From: Pararhizobium qamdonense
Lineage (GTDB): Bacteria > Pseudomonadota > Alphaproteobacteria > Rhizobiales > Rhizobiaceae
Direction: 5' to 3'
NCBI RefSeq assembly: GCF_029277445.1
Contig: NZ_CP119568.1
Coordinates: 551,006 to 615,005, forward strand
DNA length: 64,000 nt
The notes beneath the pieces are model-generated. The model did no database searches. It saw only the letters and a list, made by a program, of their open reading frames with translations, and had not been told where the DNA came from. Positions within the stretch are counted from its first letter, which is position 1. Each line of letters opens with the position of its first letter. Shown here piece by piece: positions 27,337 through 35,997 of the stretch. Made by a program: the position numbers and the translations under genes.

Positions 27337-27998
27337 TTATGCCGCCACCATCATTGGTGCCAGCGCGTTGAAGTAGGCCTGATCCGGTGTCTGCCGGTCA
27401 AGGGATGAATGTGGGCGTCGGCTATTGTAAAAGGTCAGATATCGGCCGATGCCAGCGCGAGCCTCGGACACTGTTTTGTAGGCGTGGAGATAGACCTCTT
27501 CGTATTTGATCGACCGCCAGAGCCGCTCGACGAAGACGTTGTCGCGCCATGCCCTTGCCATCCATCGAGATGGCAATCTCAGCCTTCTTCAGCCCGGCTG
27601 TGAAGTCGATGGAGGTAAACTGCGAGCCTTGGTCGGTGTTGAATATGTCGGGTTTGCCATAACGGGCCAGCGCTTCCTCGACCGCTTCGATGCAGAAGTC
27701 CGCCTCCATCGTGATCGACAGCCGCCACGACAGAACCCTCCGGCTGAACCAGTCCACGACGGCGCAGAGACAGACGAATCCCCGCGCCATCGGCACATAC
27801 GTTATGTCCATTGCCCACACCTGGTTGGGCCGGGTGACCGCCAACTTTCGCAGGAGATAAGGATAGATTTTGTGACCTGGGGCTGGTTTGGAGGTGTTCG
27901 GGCGACGGTAGATCGCCTCGATGCCCATCTTCTTCATCAGCGTAGCGACGTGAAGACGCCCGGCATTCAGCCCTTCTCCTCTCAAAAGCCATTGTAAC
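27337..27998 (-). pseudogene. IS3-family transposase OrfB, truncated and frameshifted
   Basis: The catalytic part of an IS3-type (IS407-like) OrfB. The first frame has KIYPYLLRKLAVTRPNQVWA, then MDITYVPMARG (first Asp) and NTDQGSQFTS (second Asp), ending at SMDGKG. The second frame resumes with AWRDNVFVERLWRSIKYEEV (the Glu) and the typical tail FYNSRRPHSSLDRQTPDQAY. One base is missing near 27555 in a G run. The N-terminal third of OrfB and all of OrfA are absent; homology starts at about 27975. No intact terminal repeats were found, so the element cannot move by itself. Confidence 0.9.
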
Positions 27999-28073
27999 AT
28001 CCGACTTCCGGCAAAGGGGTAGTCGAACCCGGACGACTACGAACGCGCGACTGAGTTCAATCGCTGCAGGCAG

Positions 28074-28325
28074 TCATCGATGACAGGCAGTGAGTGATAG
28101 ATGGGGGGAGGGTGTCGGAGATTCAAGACCGTCTGAAGCATCTGTCGCTTGAATGGGTAAACCGAGGCAAGCATCGCAAATGCCGCAGCCGTCGTCGTCC
28201 ATCGGCTGGTCCGCCCGCTCGCAACAGAGGCACACGACAGAGCATCGGAGCCGGCTTCTGTTTCCGCTCGGCATCAAGATTTCGATCGAGTCGTCCGATG
28301 CGATATTGATAACGGGATCCTGCAT
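28074..28325 (-). CDS. Small cysteine-rich protein, zinc-ribbon-like
   Basis: An 83-residue frame starting MQDPVINIASDDSIEILMPS from an ATG with GGAG eight bases upstream. The middle contains VVCLCCERADQPMDDDGCGI followed by CDACLG, a set of five or six cysteines that could bind zinc. The last 25 residues are low complexity. No family is recognised. It may be a real small regulatory protein, or chance coding next to the IS relic. Confidence 0.45.
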   Translation of the reverse strand: MQDPVINIASDDSIEILMPSGNRSRLRCSVVCLCCERADQPMDDDGCGICDACLGLPIQATDASDGLESPTPSPHLSLTACHR

Positions 28326-28469
28326 CGCAGCTACTCCAATGACCTCCGCAGCAAGAAATAAGAGCGGTTCGGCGCTTTGCAATAGCACGCTAGCGAGATC
28401 ACGCGCGAGCGCGTAAGGGGATGGACTCTCCCGGCTTCACATGCTGTTCTGGCGCTCGGAGGGACAGGT

Positions 28470-28598
28470 ATGGCATATGAGTGGGATCCTCGGCGCGCGA
28501 GACGCACTCGCCTAATCAGGCTTGTAGCGGCGGTCGCGATCAGCGCGTCGGCAATCACGGTGCCAGTCGCGGTCCTCTTGGCCGCCGCACCGATCTGA
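28470..28598 (+). CDS. Small single-span membrane protein
   Basis: A 42-residue frame beginning MAYEWDPRRARRTRLIRLVA and continuing into one hydrophobic helix rich in Ala/Val to the end. GGAGGG lies eight bases before the ATG. The positive stretch before the helix suggests the N-terminus stays in the cytoplasm. Similar tiny proteins occur in rhizobia, but no function is known to me. The DUF1810 gene starts 25 bases later, so the two probably share a message. Confidence 0.6.
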   Translation: MAYEWDPRRARRTRLIRLVAAVAISASAITVPVAVLLAAAPI

Positions 28599-28622
28599 CG
28601 GCGTCATCCGAAAGGACGATCG

Positions 28623-29063
28623 ATGGCGCAGGACGATCCTTTCGAGCTTTCCCGCTTCGTTGCAGCACAAGACCGCGTCCTCGAGACGGTGCTCGCTGAA
28701 CTCAGGGCCGGACGCAAGCAAACCCATTGGATGTGGTTCATCTTCCCGCAATTGCGTGCATTGGGCAGGTCTCCCACCGCGGATTTCTACGGCATTGGCT
28801 CTATCGAGGAAGCCCGGGCTTATCTCCGACATTCGGTACTTGCTGAAAGATTGGCGCGGACCACTGATGCGGTGCTCGGGATATCCGGCCGTTCCGCACA
28901 TGAGATCTTCGGTTCGCCCGATGACATGAAGTTCCGCTCATCGATGACGCTGTTCAACGAAGCTGCCGTGGAGAACGAGGAACGATTCCGGCTTACTCTG
29001 GAGCGCTTCTTTGTCGGTGAGCCAGATCGTCGGACTCTCGAACTCATAGGCGGCGGCAACTAA
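28623..29063 (+). CDS. DUF1810 family protein
   Basis: A 146-residue protein of the DUF1810 family. Landmarks are FELSRFVAAQDRVLETVLAE, then KQTHWMWFIFPQLRALGRSP, then GIGSIEEARAYLRHSVL and the closing FFVGEPDRRTLELIG. The family is widespread and cytoplasmic, structurally related to NADAR-type ADP-ribose-processing folds; that functional link is family knowledge and not proven here. AAGGA lies before the ATG. Confidence 0.9.
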   Translation: MAQDDPFELSRFVAAQDRVLETVLAELRAGRKQTHWMWFIFPQLRALGRSPTADFYGIGSIEEARAYLRHSVLAERLARTTDAVLGISGRSAHEIFGSPDDMKFRSSMTLFNEAAVENEERFRLTLERFFVGEPDRRTLELIGGGN

Positions 29064-29086
29064 CCGCCGCGTGCCACACAGGTCGA

Positions 29087-29290
29087 TCAGATCGCGCGAA
29101 CGTCTTCCGCTTTCGACTTTCCGGTCTTGCGATCCTCGCCGATGTCGTAGCTGACCTTCGTGCCATCTTTCAGAGGCCCGCCTGACAGCACCGCCGAGAC
29201 ATGGACGAACACATCCTGCCCGCCATTGTCGGGTGTGATGAAGCCAAAACCCTTGTCCTGATTGAAAAACTTAACGGTACCCGTCGCCAT
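29087..29290 (-). CDS. CspA-family cold-shock protein
   Basis: A 67-residue cold-shock domain protein: [20 protein letters not shown] with RNP1, [10 protein letters not shown] as RNP2, and a [10 protein letters not shown] tail. ATG 29290 has GAGG upstream. It is convergent with the DUF1810 gene; a 7-base-pair hairpin (GCGGCGG/CCGCCGC) lies around the DUF1810 stop. Its surface differs from the first cold-shock protein (21597), so they are separate paralogues rather than a recent duplication. Confidence 0.94.
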   Translation of the reverse strand: MATGTVKFFNQDKGFGFITPDNGGQDVFVHVSAVLSGGPLKDGTKVSYDIGEDRKTGKSKAEDVRAI

Positions 29291-29486
29291 GGTTATCCTC
29301 GTGAAACAAGCGGCGTCGATGCCGCCGGCAAATATTATGGATCGGCTGACATTGCCGCAACCATTCATCCTCAATAGCACAACCGTTTTCGGCATGCCCG
29401 GCCTTGTGCGGGGGCGGAATTTGCATTTCTGTGCGAGACATGTCTCTCTGCATATGAGCAAATGAATGCATCTGGAGCCTCGAACA

Positions 29487-30152
29487 TTGAAGAAGCCGCA
29501 TAAGAACTTTGTCGTTGAGTATAAGGGTGCGCGTCGAAAACCCACGCTGCAATCCAGCTCAATCTGGGGCAACGTCGATTTGCGCCGGTTCGCCGAGCAC
29601 GACGGCAACGTCGAAGTACTTCGGATTGGCGGGCTTCGCGCCGATTCAGATGCGGCGATGCACGAGGTAGCCCACGCGCCCGCGTCGACAATAAATCTGC
29701 AGCGAGAAACAACATCGATCTTTTCACTGGAGGTACAGATGGCCGACGACCCGAGCATGTCCGAACAGGTGTCCACCGAGCCCGAAACTGCTCTGCAAAA
29801 GGTCCCTGAGCCCAAGAAGCGACGCCCGCGGACCAAGAAAGTGGCGTCGGAAACTGCAGCTTCTAACGCTTTGGTCGAAGCACCGGCTGTTAAGAAAACA
29901 CGGGCGAAGAGGGGTAGCAAGAACGCCGCAACCGAGGTGACGCCGTCTGCCCGCCCTGGCGGACGCAAAGCCAAGAGTGCCGTCGAGGCGGTTGTCGGAT
30001 CCGCCACGCAGGCTGTCTCGCCTATCACGGCTGCTGCGGAGATGGAGGATCTGCTTCAACTCGAGCAGGAAAATAATCGGTTGCGGAAGTTGCTTGCGGA
30101 AAAGCTCCGCGAGGAAAATACTATTCTTCGCAAACGACTCGGTCTTGACTGA
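29487..30152 (+). CDS. SyrB-like protein with an N-terminal basic module
   Basis: A frame of about 221 residues. From residue about 85 it matches SyrB-like rhizobial proteins: [10 protein letters not shown], then a Lys/Ala/Pro-rich disordered part (KKRRPRTKK), and a C-terminal leucine-zipper-like coiled coil ([20 protein letters not shown]). That start (29739) has its own strong site, GGAGGT. The upstream 84 codons are open in the same frame and begin at a TTG (29487) with GGAG upstream: [20 protein letters not shown], then [16 protein letters not shown]. Either two products are made, or the upstream module is fused. SyrB was described as a repressor of syrM in S. meliloti; a regulatory role here is inference. 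Confidence 0.7.
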   Translation: MKKPHKNFVVEYKGARRKPTLQSSSIWGNVDLRRFAEHDGNVEVLRIGGLRADSDAAMHEVAHAPASTINLQRETTSIFSLEVQMADDPSMSEQVSTEPETALQKVPEPKKRRPRTKKVASETAASNALVEAPAVKKTRAKRGSKNAATEVTPSARPGGRKAKSAVEAVVGSATQAVSPITAAAEMEDLLQLEQENNRLRKLLAEKLREENTILRKRLGLD

Positions 30153-30285
30153 CCTGATGCCGTGGGATGGTTGGCTTAAGCGCCGACCATCCTCTTCAGC
30201 GCGATGTAGCTTGACCGCTGATAACGGGCATCTTCCTCTCCACCGCCCAATGGGTTGCGTACGACAGGATGGGAGTTAAAAAGCG

Positions 30286-30849
30286 ATGGTAAAGTCGCCC
30301 TGGAAACTTCTCACCGGATTGCTGTCCCGGGGAAAGACCACGGATCAGCATGACGTTGGAAAAGCCAACATCACCGAGATTTCCAACGAGGTCGGAGGGC
30401 CTGGAGCCAATTCCAACGCTGCTGAAGCATCTATAGCGGGCGAGCCCGCACCTGAGCCGAAACCACCGGCCGCGTCGCAAGGTGGCGACGGCGAAGCCGC
30501 TGATCGTCAGGAGCCGTCGATGGCGGCAGAGCTGCCTGACTCTATGCCGGCCGATGAAGCGTCCACCTTGGCCCGGGGTCGCGCTGTGGTCGTCATAGGC
30601 GCCGAACAGCGAAATCGGCAGGATAGGATCCCGCGGGAGACCCGAAGGAAGGTCAAGGTAGAAGCGCCGGGTTATACCAAGGATGCGGAGTCGGCTGCCA
30701 CGTTGGTGGAGCAAGTGGCGCCGAAGGCACCAGATCCAGATCGGGCGCTGAACAGTGAGATCCGAGAACTACGGTCCCAACTGGCAGCGAAGCTCCGGCT
30801 TCAAAATAATCAACTGAGGCAGATGCTTAGCCGTTTTGAACCGAAGTAA
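30286..30849 (+). CDS. SyrB-like/rhizobial coiled-coil protein
   Basis: A 187-residue protein: MVKSPWKLLTGLLSRGK at the N-terminus, a long disordered Pro/Ala/Glu-rich middle (PEPKPPAAS), and a C-terminal helix LNSEIRELRSQLAAKLRLQN ending LRQMLSRF. The tail parallels that of the SyrB-like protein 134 bases upstream, so the two could form mixed coiled coils. This architecture recurs in Rhizobiaceae hypothetical proteins. No known catalytic domain. Confidence 0.7.
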   Translation: MVKSPWKLLTGLLSRGKTTDQHDVGKANITEISNEVGGPGANSNAAEASIAGEPAPEPKPPAASQGGDGEAADRQEPSMAAELPDSMPADEASTLARGRAVVVIGAEQRNRQDRIPRETRRKVKVEAPGYTKDAESAATLVEQVAPKAPDPDRALNSEIRELRSQLAAKLRLQNNQLRQMLSRFEPK

Positions 30850-30949
30850 GTCTTGTGTCGATCCACCCATCGGCGCCGATGGTGGGGTCAAACACGACGC
30901 CGAAACACACCAGAAGTCGCCCGCCACGGGCAAGCTTGTGGACTGCCCG

Positions 30950-31254
30950 CTCATGGTGGCCAACAGCGTCCACTTCGCAGTTCCTGAGACTATGAGCCCG
31001 ACGACGATCGAGCCGCTGATCTACCTCGCCGAGAAGGGGTTTTGAATGCTTTTCTGCCGCCCTTTGCCGTCGATCAACAGATCTCCGACAGGTCTCTGGC
31101 GTCGCCAATGGACGACTTCATTCGCAAAACAAGGGAGTTTGCCGCGCTCTGGCCGGCCAGCCGTCAGCTGTCGCCGAGGATCACGGCCTTCGCGAACTTT
31201 CTCACGGAGCATCTCCTTTTCGACGATACGGCTAGCTTACGTGGGGCGCCGTGA
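30950..31254 (+). pseudogene. LysR-family regulator, 3' relic
   Basis: Two frames together give the end of a LysR substrate-binding domain: IEPLIYLAEKGF, then after a frame change FLPPFAVDQQISDRSLAS, MDDFIRKTREFAALWPASRQ and LSPRITAFANFLTEHLLF. The 'WPASRQLSPR..AF.DFL' ending is diagnostic of LysR regulators. The DNA-binding half is absent. It is a relic with no likely function. Confidence 0.7.
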
Positions 31255-31331
31255 TCCTACGCGCCCGTGATGCACGTAGCGCCAACTCACGCCCACACCT
31301 TTGAGGTCGCAATCTCCGACCTCGGCCCTCG

Positions 31332-32597
31332 TCATTCGGAATCTGCATGAGCAACGACTTGGTTACGTCCCTGAGCCTTGGCGGAGTAGAGAGCCTCATC
31401 CGCTTGGCGCTGAAGGTGCTCTGCGGAAATACTTTTACACCGCTTTGTCGTCGCGAGACCAATGCTCACGGTAATATTGGGCATGACGCGCGACAGAGGG
31501 TTAGGGAGAGACGCGGCCTCGACCCGTTTGCGGATGGTTTCAGCGACCGCATAGGCCGCATGTTTGCCGGCACCCGAGAGCAGGATCAGAAACTCCTCGC
31601 CTCCGTAACGGGCCACGTGATCACGATCATCTCTGAGGCTGCTCTGAATGATGCCAGCAACCTTTACCAGACCGCGGTCCCCCTCGGCATGGCCGAGGCT
31701 ATCGTTGAGACACTTGAAATCGTCGATATCGCACATCAAAATCGCAGCGCCCCCTGAATTTCCCGCTTCTTGCCAACAGTCGTCCAGGGTTTCCATCATC
31801 GAGCGTCGGTTCGCGACGCCGGTCAACGGATCGGTTCGGGCAAGCAGTTCGAGTCGCGCATTTGCGTCAGATAGGTCGGTGAGGCGACTGCGGTCCCGCA
31901 ACTCCAATAGGAAGGTCTTGTGCGCCAGGATCGTCGCAGTTCGTCGCGCCACCAGCGTCGCACCAATGCCGCTCGCGAAGAAGAGCGTTCCTGCAACTGC
32001 ACTTCCAAGCTCGATGTCCGGGTTCCTGAGCTGAAACAGCAGGTAAATACCGATGGCATACGCGCCAATCACCATCGCCCAGCGCAGAGGAACCGGAAAG
32101 ATGACGATAGCGGTCACGGCGACGAAAAGCATGATCGTCAAATGCCGCTCGTAAAATTCGCCGCCTGTCGCAACGCCTACCAACGCAACAGACACCAGAA
32201 TAAAGAAGACGCCAACCAGGAGAACGGTTGCTTGCAGCCACCTAGCCCTTTGCTCGCGAAAAACGACCGCAACGGTTACGGCCGCGGGGGGAAGGATCGA
32301 GGCCGGTAGAAGCATTGACATGACGGTCCCGGCCGGGAGGAGGAACGCATTGAGGCACAACGTCAGGACGTCGAGGACGATCACCCAGATCATCCAAGCC
32401 CGGATGATCTTGGACATCTGCGGCCACGTGCGCTCGCGCAAAAGGCGGGAAAGCTCGATGTTCAAGCGAATGTCGCGGGTTCGGCCGCCAAGTTGGCGCT
32501 CCACTTCTTCGGTAGTGAATGCGCTGAGCCGTGCAACAGGCTTCGGCGGCAGTGAGCCTGCCGATTTTCCAGAAGCAGGTATCGGTTGTTCCTCCAT
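31332..32597 (-). CDS. Membrane-bound diguanylate cyclase
   Basis: A 421-residue protein. After a soluble N-terminus (about 65 residues) there are about six membrane helices (for example WVIVLDVLTLCLNAFLL and HLTIMLFVAVTAIVIFPVPL), then a GGDEF domain with DPLTGVANRRSMME, MCDIDDFKCLNDSLGH and the signature RYGGEEFLILL. The catalytic motif is intact; the usual inhibitory-site arginine upstream of it is Asp, so product inhibition may be weak. The signal is unknown. A second copy with a frameshift lies at 56845-58108, and scraps of a third at about 39614-39722. Confidence 0.93.
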   Translation of the reverse strand: MEEQPIPASGKSAGSLPPKPVARLSAFTTEEVERQLGGRTRDIRLNIELSRLLRERTWPQMSKIIRAWMIWVIVLDVLTLCLNAFLLPAGTVMSMLLPASILPPAAVTVAVVFREQRARWLQATVLLVGVFFILVSVALVGVATGGEFYERHLTIMLFVAVTAIVIFPVPLRWAMVIGAYAIGIYLLFQLRNPDIELGSAVAGTLFFASGIGATLVARRTATILAHKTFLLELRDRSRLTDLSDANARLELLARTDPLTGVANRRSMMETLDDCWQEAGNSGGAAILMCDIDDFKCLNDSLGHAEGDRGLVKVAGIIQSSLRDDRDHVARYGGEEFLILLSGAGKHAAYAVAETIRKRVEAASLPNPLSRVMPNITVSIGLATTKRCKSISAEHLQRQADEALYSAKAQGRNQVVAHADSE

Positions 32598-33036
32598 CTC
32601 ATCGACTTAGGACGCACGACATAGGAAACAAGAGCGGGCAAGGTGCAGGCGTATAAAAGGGTTTGCGACATCTAAAAAAGACCGTGGCGCGTCGGAGGCT
32701 GACGCGATATGTGCCAGATCGAACGATGCAATCGAACCGTGCGGTTTGCTGGCGACGCGTAAAAGCATGCCGAACTTTTCCCCGATCCGGAAGACCCGAG
32801 GAAGGGCACCATCGCCGGCGGCCCCAGGGTTGGGCGCGACCGTGATCTCCGCGCAGCTCTTTAACGCCTACAAGGCCGAAAAGAGGGGCTTCACGCTGCT
32901 CGACACCGGCTCGGCCGCCGGCCACGACGCGTCGCTGATCAAGGCCTATGAGCGACATCCTCTCAAAAGCCGCGCGCTATGCCGAGGGTGCGCGAACATA
33001 ACGAGACGCCATTGCCACTTGCCGCGAATCTTGATC
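32598..33036 (+). other. Intergenic with a possible OpuAC-type relic
   Basis: About 440 bases. A plus-strand stretch at about 32840-32980 reads ISAQLFNAYKAEKRGFTLLD, then TGSAAGHDASLIKAYERH, which resembles a segment of glycine-betaine ABC binding proteins (OpuAC). It has no start or end of its own and local GC is higher than around it. Low confidence; otherwise nothing recognised. Confidence 0.3.
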
Positions 33037-33261
33037 CTACCTCTCCAGCTTTGCCCGCAGTGCATCCAGTACCCTTCGCGCTGCCCCGATGTCGGCGATA
33101 TCCAACCCGTCCGCAAGTTGCTCCACGAGCGGACCGTAGAGTGTGAGTTCGTCGTTGTAGGTCTTTTTCCCCTTGCTCGTCAGGACCACGAGCGGTAGGC
33201 GTTTGTGATGAGGGTTCGTCTCAAACGAGACGATGCCGCCCATAGACGACCACCCGGATTT
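33037..33261 (-). pseudogene. MarR-family regulator, 3' relic
   Basis: The last 70 or so codons of a MarR regulator: SFETNPHHKRLPLVVLTSKG is the wing, followed by the C-terminal dimerisation helices (VEQLADGLDIADIGAARRVL, then DALRAKLER). The N-terminal helices and recognition helix are missing upstream, where the sequence is not coding-like. An open frame from 33288 exists, but the normal family length is about twice this. Confidence 0.6.
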
Positions 33262-33443
33262 CGGGTCGTTCCTCATAAGCCAGGACACTGAGCTGGAAGG
33301 TCTGCCAACCCTTTGCTTGGGAGTACAGTTCCTTGCGGCTGTCCAGCCGGGCTACGGCGGGTCGCATAAGTTCTCATTCGGTTCGATCTTAGCGTACGCT
33401 TTCGCACTCCTCTTGTTCCGCCCCCCTATAGAGCCCGTAACGG

Positions 33444-33860
33444 TCAATCTATAATGACGTGAGCGCCTTCGGCGGTTAACCGCGCCAGTCCTTCGCTCAT
33501 CTGACGGATCTGTTCCGCCGTATGACCCAGCCAGTTCACAACCTCGCCGATGACCCGCAACGGGTTTTGCGATCGATACGAAAGTGTCGGATTGCCCGGA
33601 AATTTCTTGTCGGTCACGTTCGGATCATCGAACCACGCGCCGGTCGCCTCGACGATATAGATGCGTCCCGGTTTTTCACCCGCGGCCAATTCAGCGCCCC
33701 AAATCGCCGCGTCCATCGTGCCTGTGAAGTATACCCATGACAACTGCGTGTCGGCGGCGAAATTCGACGGGTATCCAACGGCGACCATGTCCCCAGGCTG
33801 CAGATCGGCACGGGTGCCGTGAAAAAACGATTGCGAAAAAGTGGTTGCAGCTGTCGACAT
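33444..33860 (-). CDS. arr: Rifampin ADP-ribosyltransferase (Arr)
   Basis: A 138-residue Arr-family enzyme, which inactivates rifamycins by transferring ADP-ribose from NAD to the ansa-chain hydroxyl. Family landmarks are FFHGTRADLQPGDMVAVGYP, the central YFTGTMDAAIWGAELAAGEK, and RIYIVEATGAWFDDPNVTDK followed by FPGNPTLSYRS. The length is normal. ATG 33860 has AGGGA upstream; the frame extends 22 codons further without a good start. Chromosomal arr genes are common in soil bacteria. Whether it gives resistance here is untested. It is flanked by decayed regulators rather than by other resistance genes. Confidence 0.93.
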   Translation of the reverse strand: MSTAATTFSQSFFHGTRADLQPGDMVAVGYPSNFAADTQLSWVYFTGTMDAAIWGAELAAGEKPGRIYIVEATGAWFDDPNVTDKKFPGNPTLSYRSQNPLRVIGEVVNWLGHTAEQIRQMSEGLARLTAEGAHVIID

Positions 33861-34135
33861 TTCCCTGTTTCCTTTTTTACACACGTGATGCTTGCTGGCC
33901 GTCTTCGCGTCATTCCATGACCTCAAGTCCAGGCAAGCAGGTCGCTATAGCTGTTGAAAAACTCCGGACGTCATCGCCCAACTCGGTTATCGAGCGTGTT
34001 GACCAAGTCGATTGCCGGGGTGGCCGCCGATCAGACTTCTGCGGCGTCATTCACTTTAGCGTACGTCTCTTCGCCAATGTGACATGTTTTCGCAGCACTC
34101 ATGGAAGCTGCGAGCCGAAATAAGAGCTTCGGGCG

Positions 34136-35881
34136 TCATTCCTGTCCAACTGTATGATGAGCCACAAATATCCCTTCGGGGTCGTAAGCTTGCTTGGTGG
34201 AAAGTAGGCGTGGGTAGTTTTCACCCCAAAAGGCGCTCTTCCAATCCTGCTCGAAATAATCACTTTCCGCGAGGTAGGAGCCACTTGTAACCACGTGCTC
34301 TTGGAGCGCGGCCATTGCGGAGGAAACATGGTTTGCGTCCTGTTTCGCCCGAGCATAGTCCGGCTCATGGCCTTCAACTCCCGGATAGGCAGGTGGCCCC
34401 TCCGAGGCACAGATGGCGAGTGCAAACGCTTCGATCGCTGCCGGGTTGATGGCGGTTTCGGCCGCTGCTCTCACCACATCCTTCGACGCGCCTGCCAAAC
34501 CCTTGTTCGTGTGGAGGGAGATGCTCCAATGCCGGCTCGCGGCCAGAAGCCCATCGGCAAGTTGATCTCGTTGATGCATATCGAGTAAGTCTGCGGACAA
34601 CCAGGCGGAACGATAGGCGTGGATGACCTGGCCTGCCTCCTCGCGGTTTCCGGCCCAATAGATATTGTACTTGTTCGCTCCGGGGCGGTTGTCAAAGGAC
34701 ACGACTCCCGGGAGCGTTCTCAAGAATTCTCCGTCCCAGAAAGACCGGGCTGGTACGGCTAGCACGGTTGGACTGGAGATCAACCGATATTCATCTCGGG
34801 AAGCGACCCAATCGAAAAACGGTGCCCAGCACGATTCCACTTCCGTCCGGGTGAGGTTTTGAAACACCATGGAGATCGACAATGTGTTGTCTGGCCGAAA
34901 GCGGATCTGCTCGCCCCAATGGGGGCCAAAGAGGGTTTCAGCATAAAAAGCTAGCATCTGTCCTATAAGTGCCCGAAAGCTTGTATCGGAAGCGGCGCGA
35001 ATATCGAGCAGAAACGCGCCGAATGTCGCCGGCAAATCGTATGTCTGCAATGTCAGCCTTGTTACGATCCCGAACGTTCCACCGCCCCCGCCCTTAAGTG
35101 CAAACAACAGCTCCGGATCCTGGTTAGCGTTGACGGTACGGATGACCCCGTCCGCCGTAACGATCTCTGCTTCCAGCAAGCTTGCGGCAGCTAGACCATA
35201 ACTCTTGGAAAAACTCCCGAAACCGCCGCTTTGCACCAGGCCAGCAACACCCACCGTCAAACAGCCCCCGCCTTGCACGTAGCGCCCACCTTCCACGGTG
35301 ACAGTACGATAGACTTCGCCCCAGAGAGCGCCAGATCCGATCGAAACGGCTGGGACTGGTTCGGCAGTCGAGTGCTTAGGCACGAACCCATCATGCAATG
35401 TAATCTCCTTCATCCGGCGTGTTCGGACGAGCAAAGAATTCGCCGCGTTCGAGCAGCCTTTGTAACTGTGGCCGCCGCCCTTGACGATTAAACGTATCCC
35501 ATTCCGTCTCGCAAACCTGATTGCGGCAGCGATGTCTTCTGCGGACTCCGCCTCGACCACTCTTTTGCTCGGCTTGGCAAACCAGGCGCCAACCCACCCG
35601 GACGTCTGCGTCAAGCCGGGATGATCGCTCAAAAAGAATGGATTGCGGATAGATTGGAATAGCGTTCTACAGGCGACGCCATCGGGTTCCCGGAGGCACA
35701 CAGCGAACGGCCACTTTACAGGTTGCAGTCGATCGCCCAGTTCGTGCGACAATTCATACCAAAGGTCTGCAGATTTCGGTTCCTCCACCGCCCCCATGGA
35801 AGGCTCTGCCAACGAAGGTAAAAAGCCGCTTGCGAGAGAAAAAACCGATATGCCGGATTTTAGAATCGATCGTCGGTTCAA
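34136..35881 (-). CDS. Tat-exported FAD oxidase, berberine-bridge-enzyme family
   Basis: A protein of about 581 residues. The TTG at 35881 is preferred, with AGGAGG eight bases upstream; it gives MNRRSILKSGISVFSLASGF, a twin-arginine signal. A FAD_binding_4 domain follows with VKGGGHSYKG, whose histidine is the usual 8-alpha-histidyl link, and GGGCLTVGVAGLVQSGGFG, whose cysteine matches the second, 6-S-cysteinyl, link. The C-terminus has the BBE motif (YFEQDWKSAFWGENYPRLL). It is therefore probably a bicovalent flavoprotein oxidase acting in the periplasm on a sugar, alcohol or alkaloid-like substrate. It is longer than typical BBE enzymes. Confidence 0.9.
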   Translation of the reverse strand: MNRRSILKSGISVFSLASGFLPSLAEPSMGAVEEPKSADLWYELSHELGDRLQPVKWPFAVCLREPDGVACRTLFQSIRNPFFLSDHPGLTQTSGWVGAWFAKPSKRVVEAESAEDIAAAIRFARRNGIRLIVKGGGHSYKGCSNAANSLLVRTRRMKEITLHDGFVPKHSTAEPVPAVSIGSGALWGEVYRTVTVEGGRYVQGGGCLTVGVAGLVQSGGFGSFSKSYGLAAASLLEAEIVTADGVIRTVNANQDPELLFALKGGGGGTFGIVTRLTLQTYDLPATFGAFLLDIRAASDTSFRALIGQMLAFYAETLFGPHWGEQIRFRPDNTLSISMVFQNLTRTEVESCWAPFFDWVASRDEYRLISSPTVLAVPARSFWDGEFLRTLPGVVSFDNRPGANKYNIYWAGNREEAGQVIHAYRSAWLSADLLDMHQRDQLADGLLAASRHWSISLHTNKGLAGASKDVVRAAAETAINPAAIEAFALAICASEGPPAYPGVEGHEPDYARAKQDANHVSSAMAALQEHVVTSGSYLAESDYFEQDWKSAFWGENYPRLLSTKQAYDPEGIFVAHHTVGQE

Positions 35882-35997
35882 CGAAAATACCTCCTGTGGT
35901 ACGTCATGCCCTATTACCGACCGCAAAGCAGGTTGGAATCATGGCTGGTGCGAGCGGTGGACTGGCTGGTGCAGGCGGGTGATTGATCGGACCAAGG

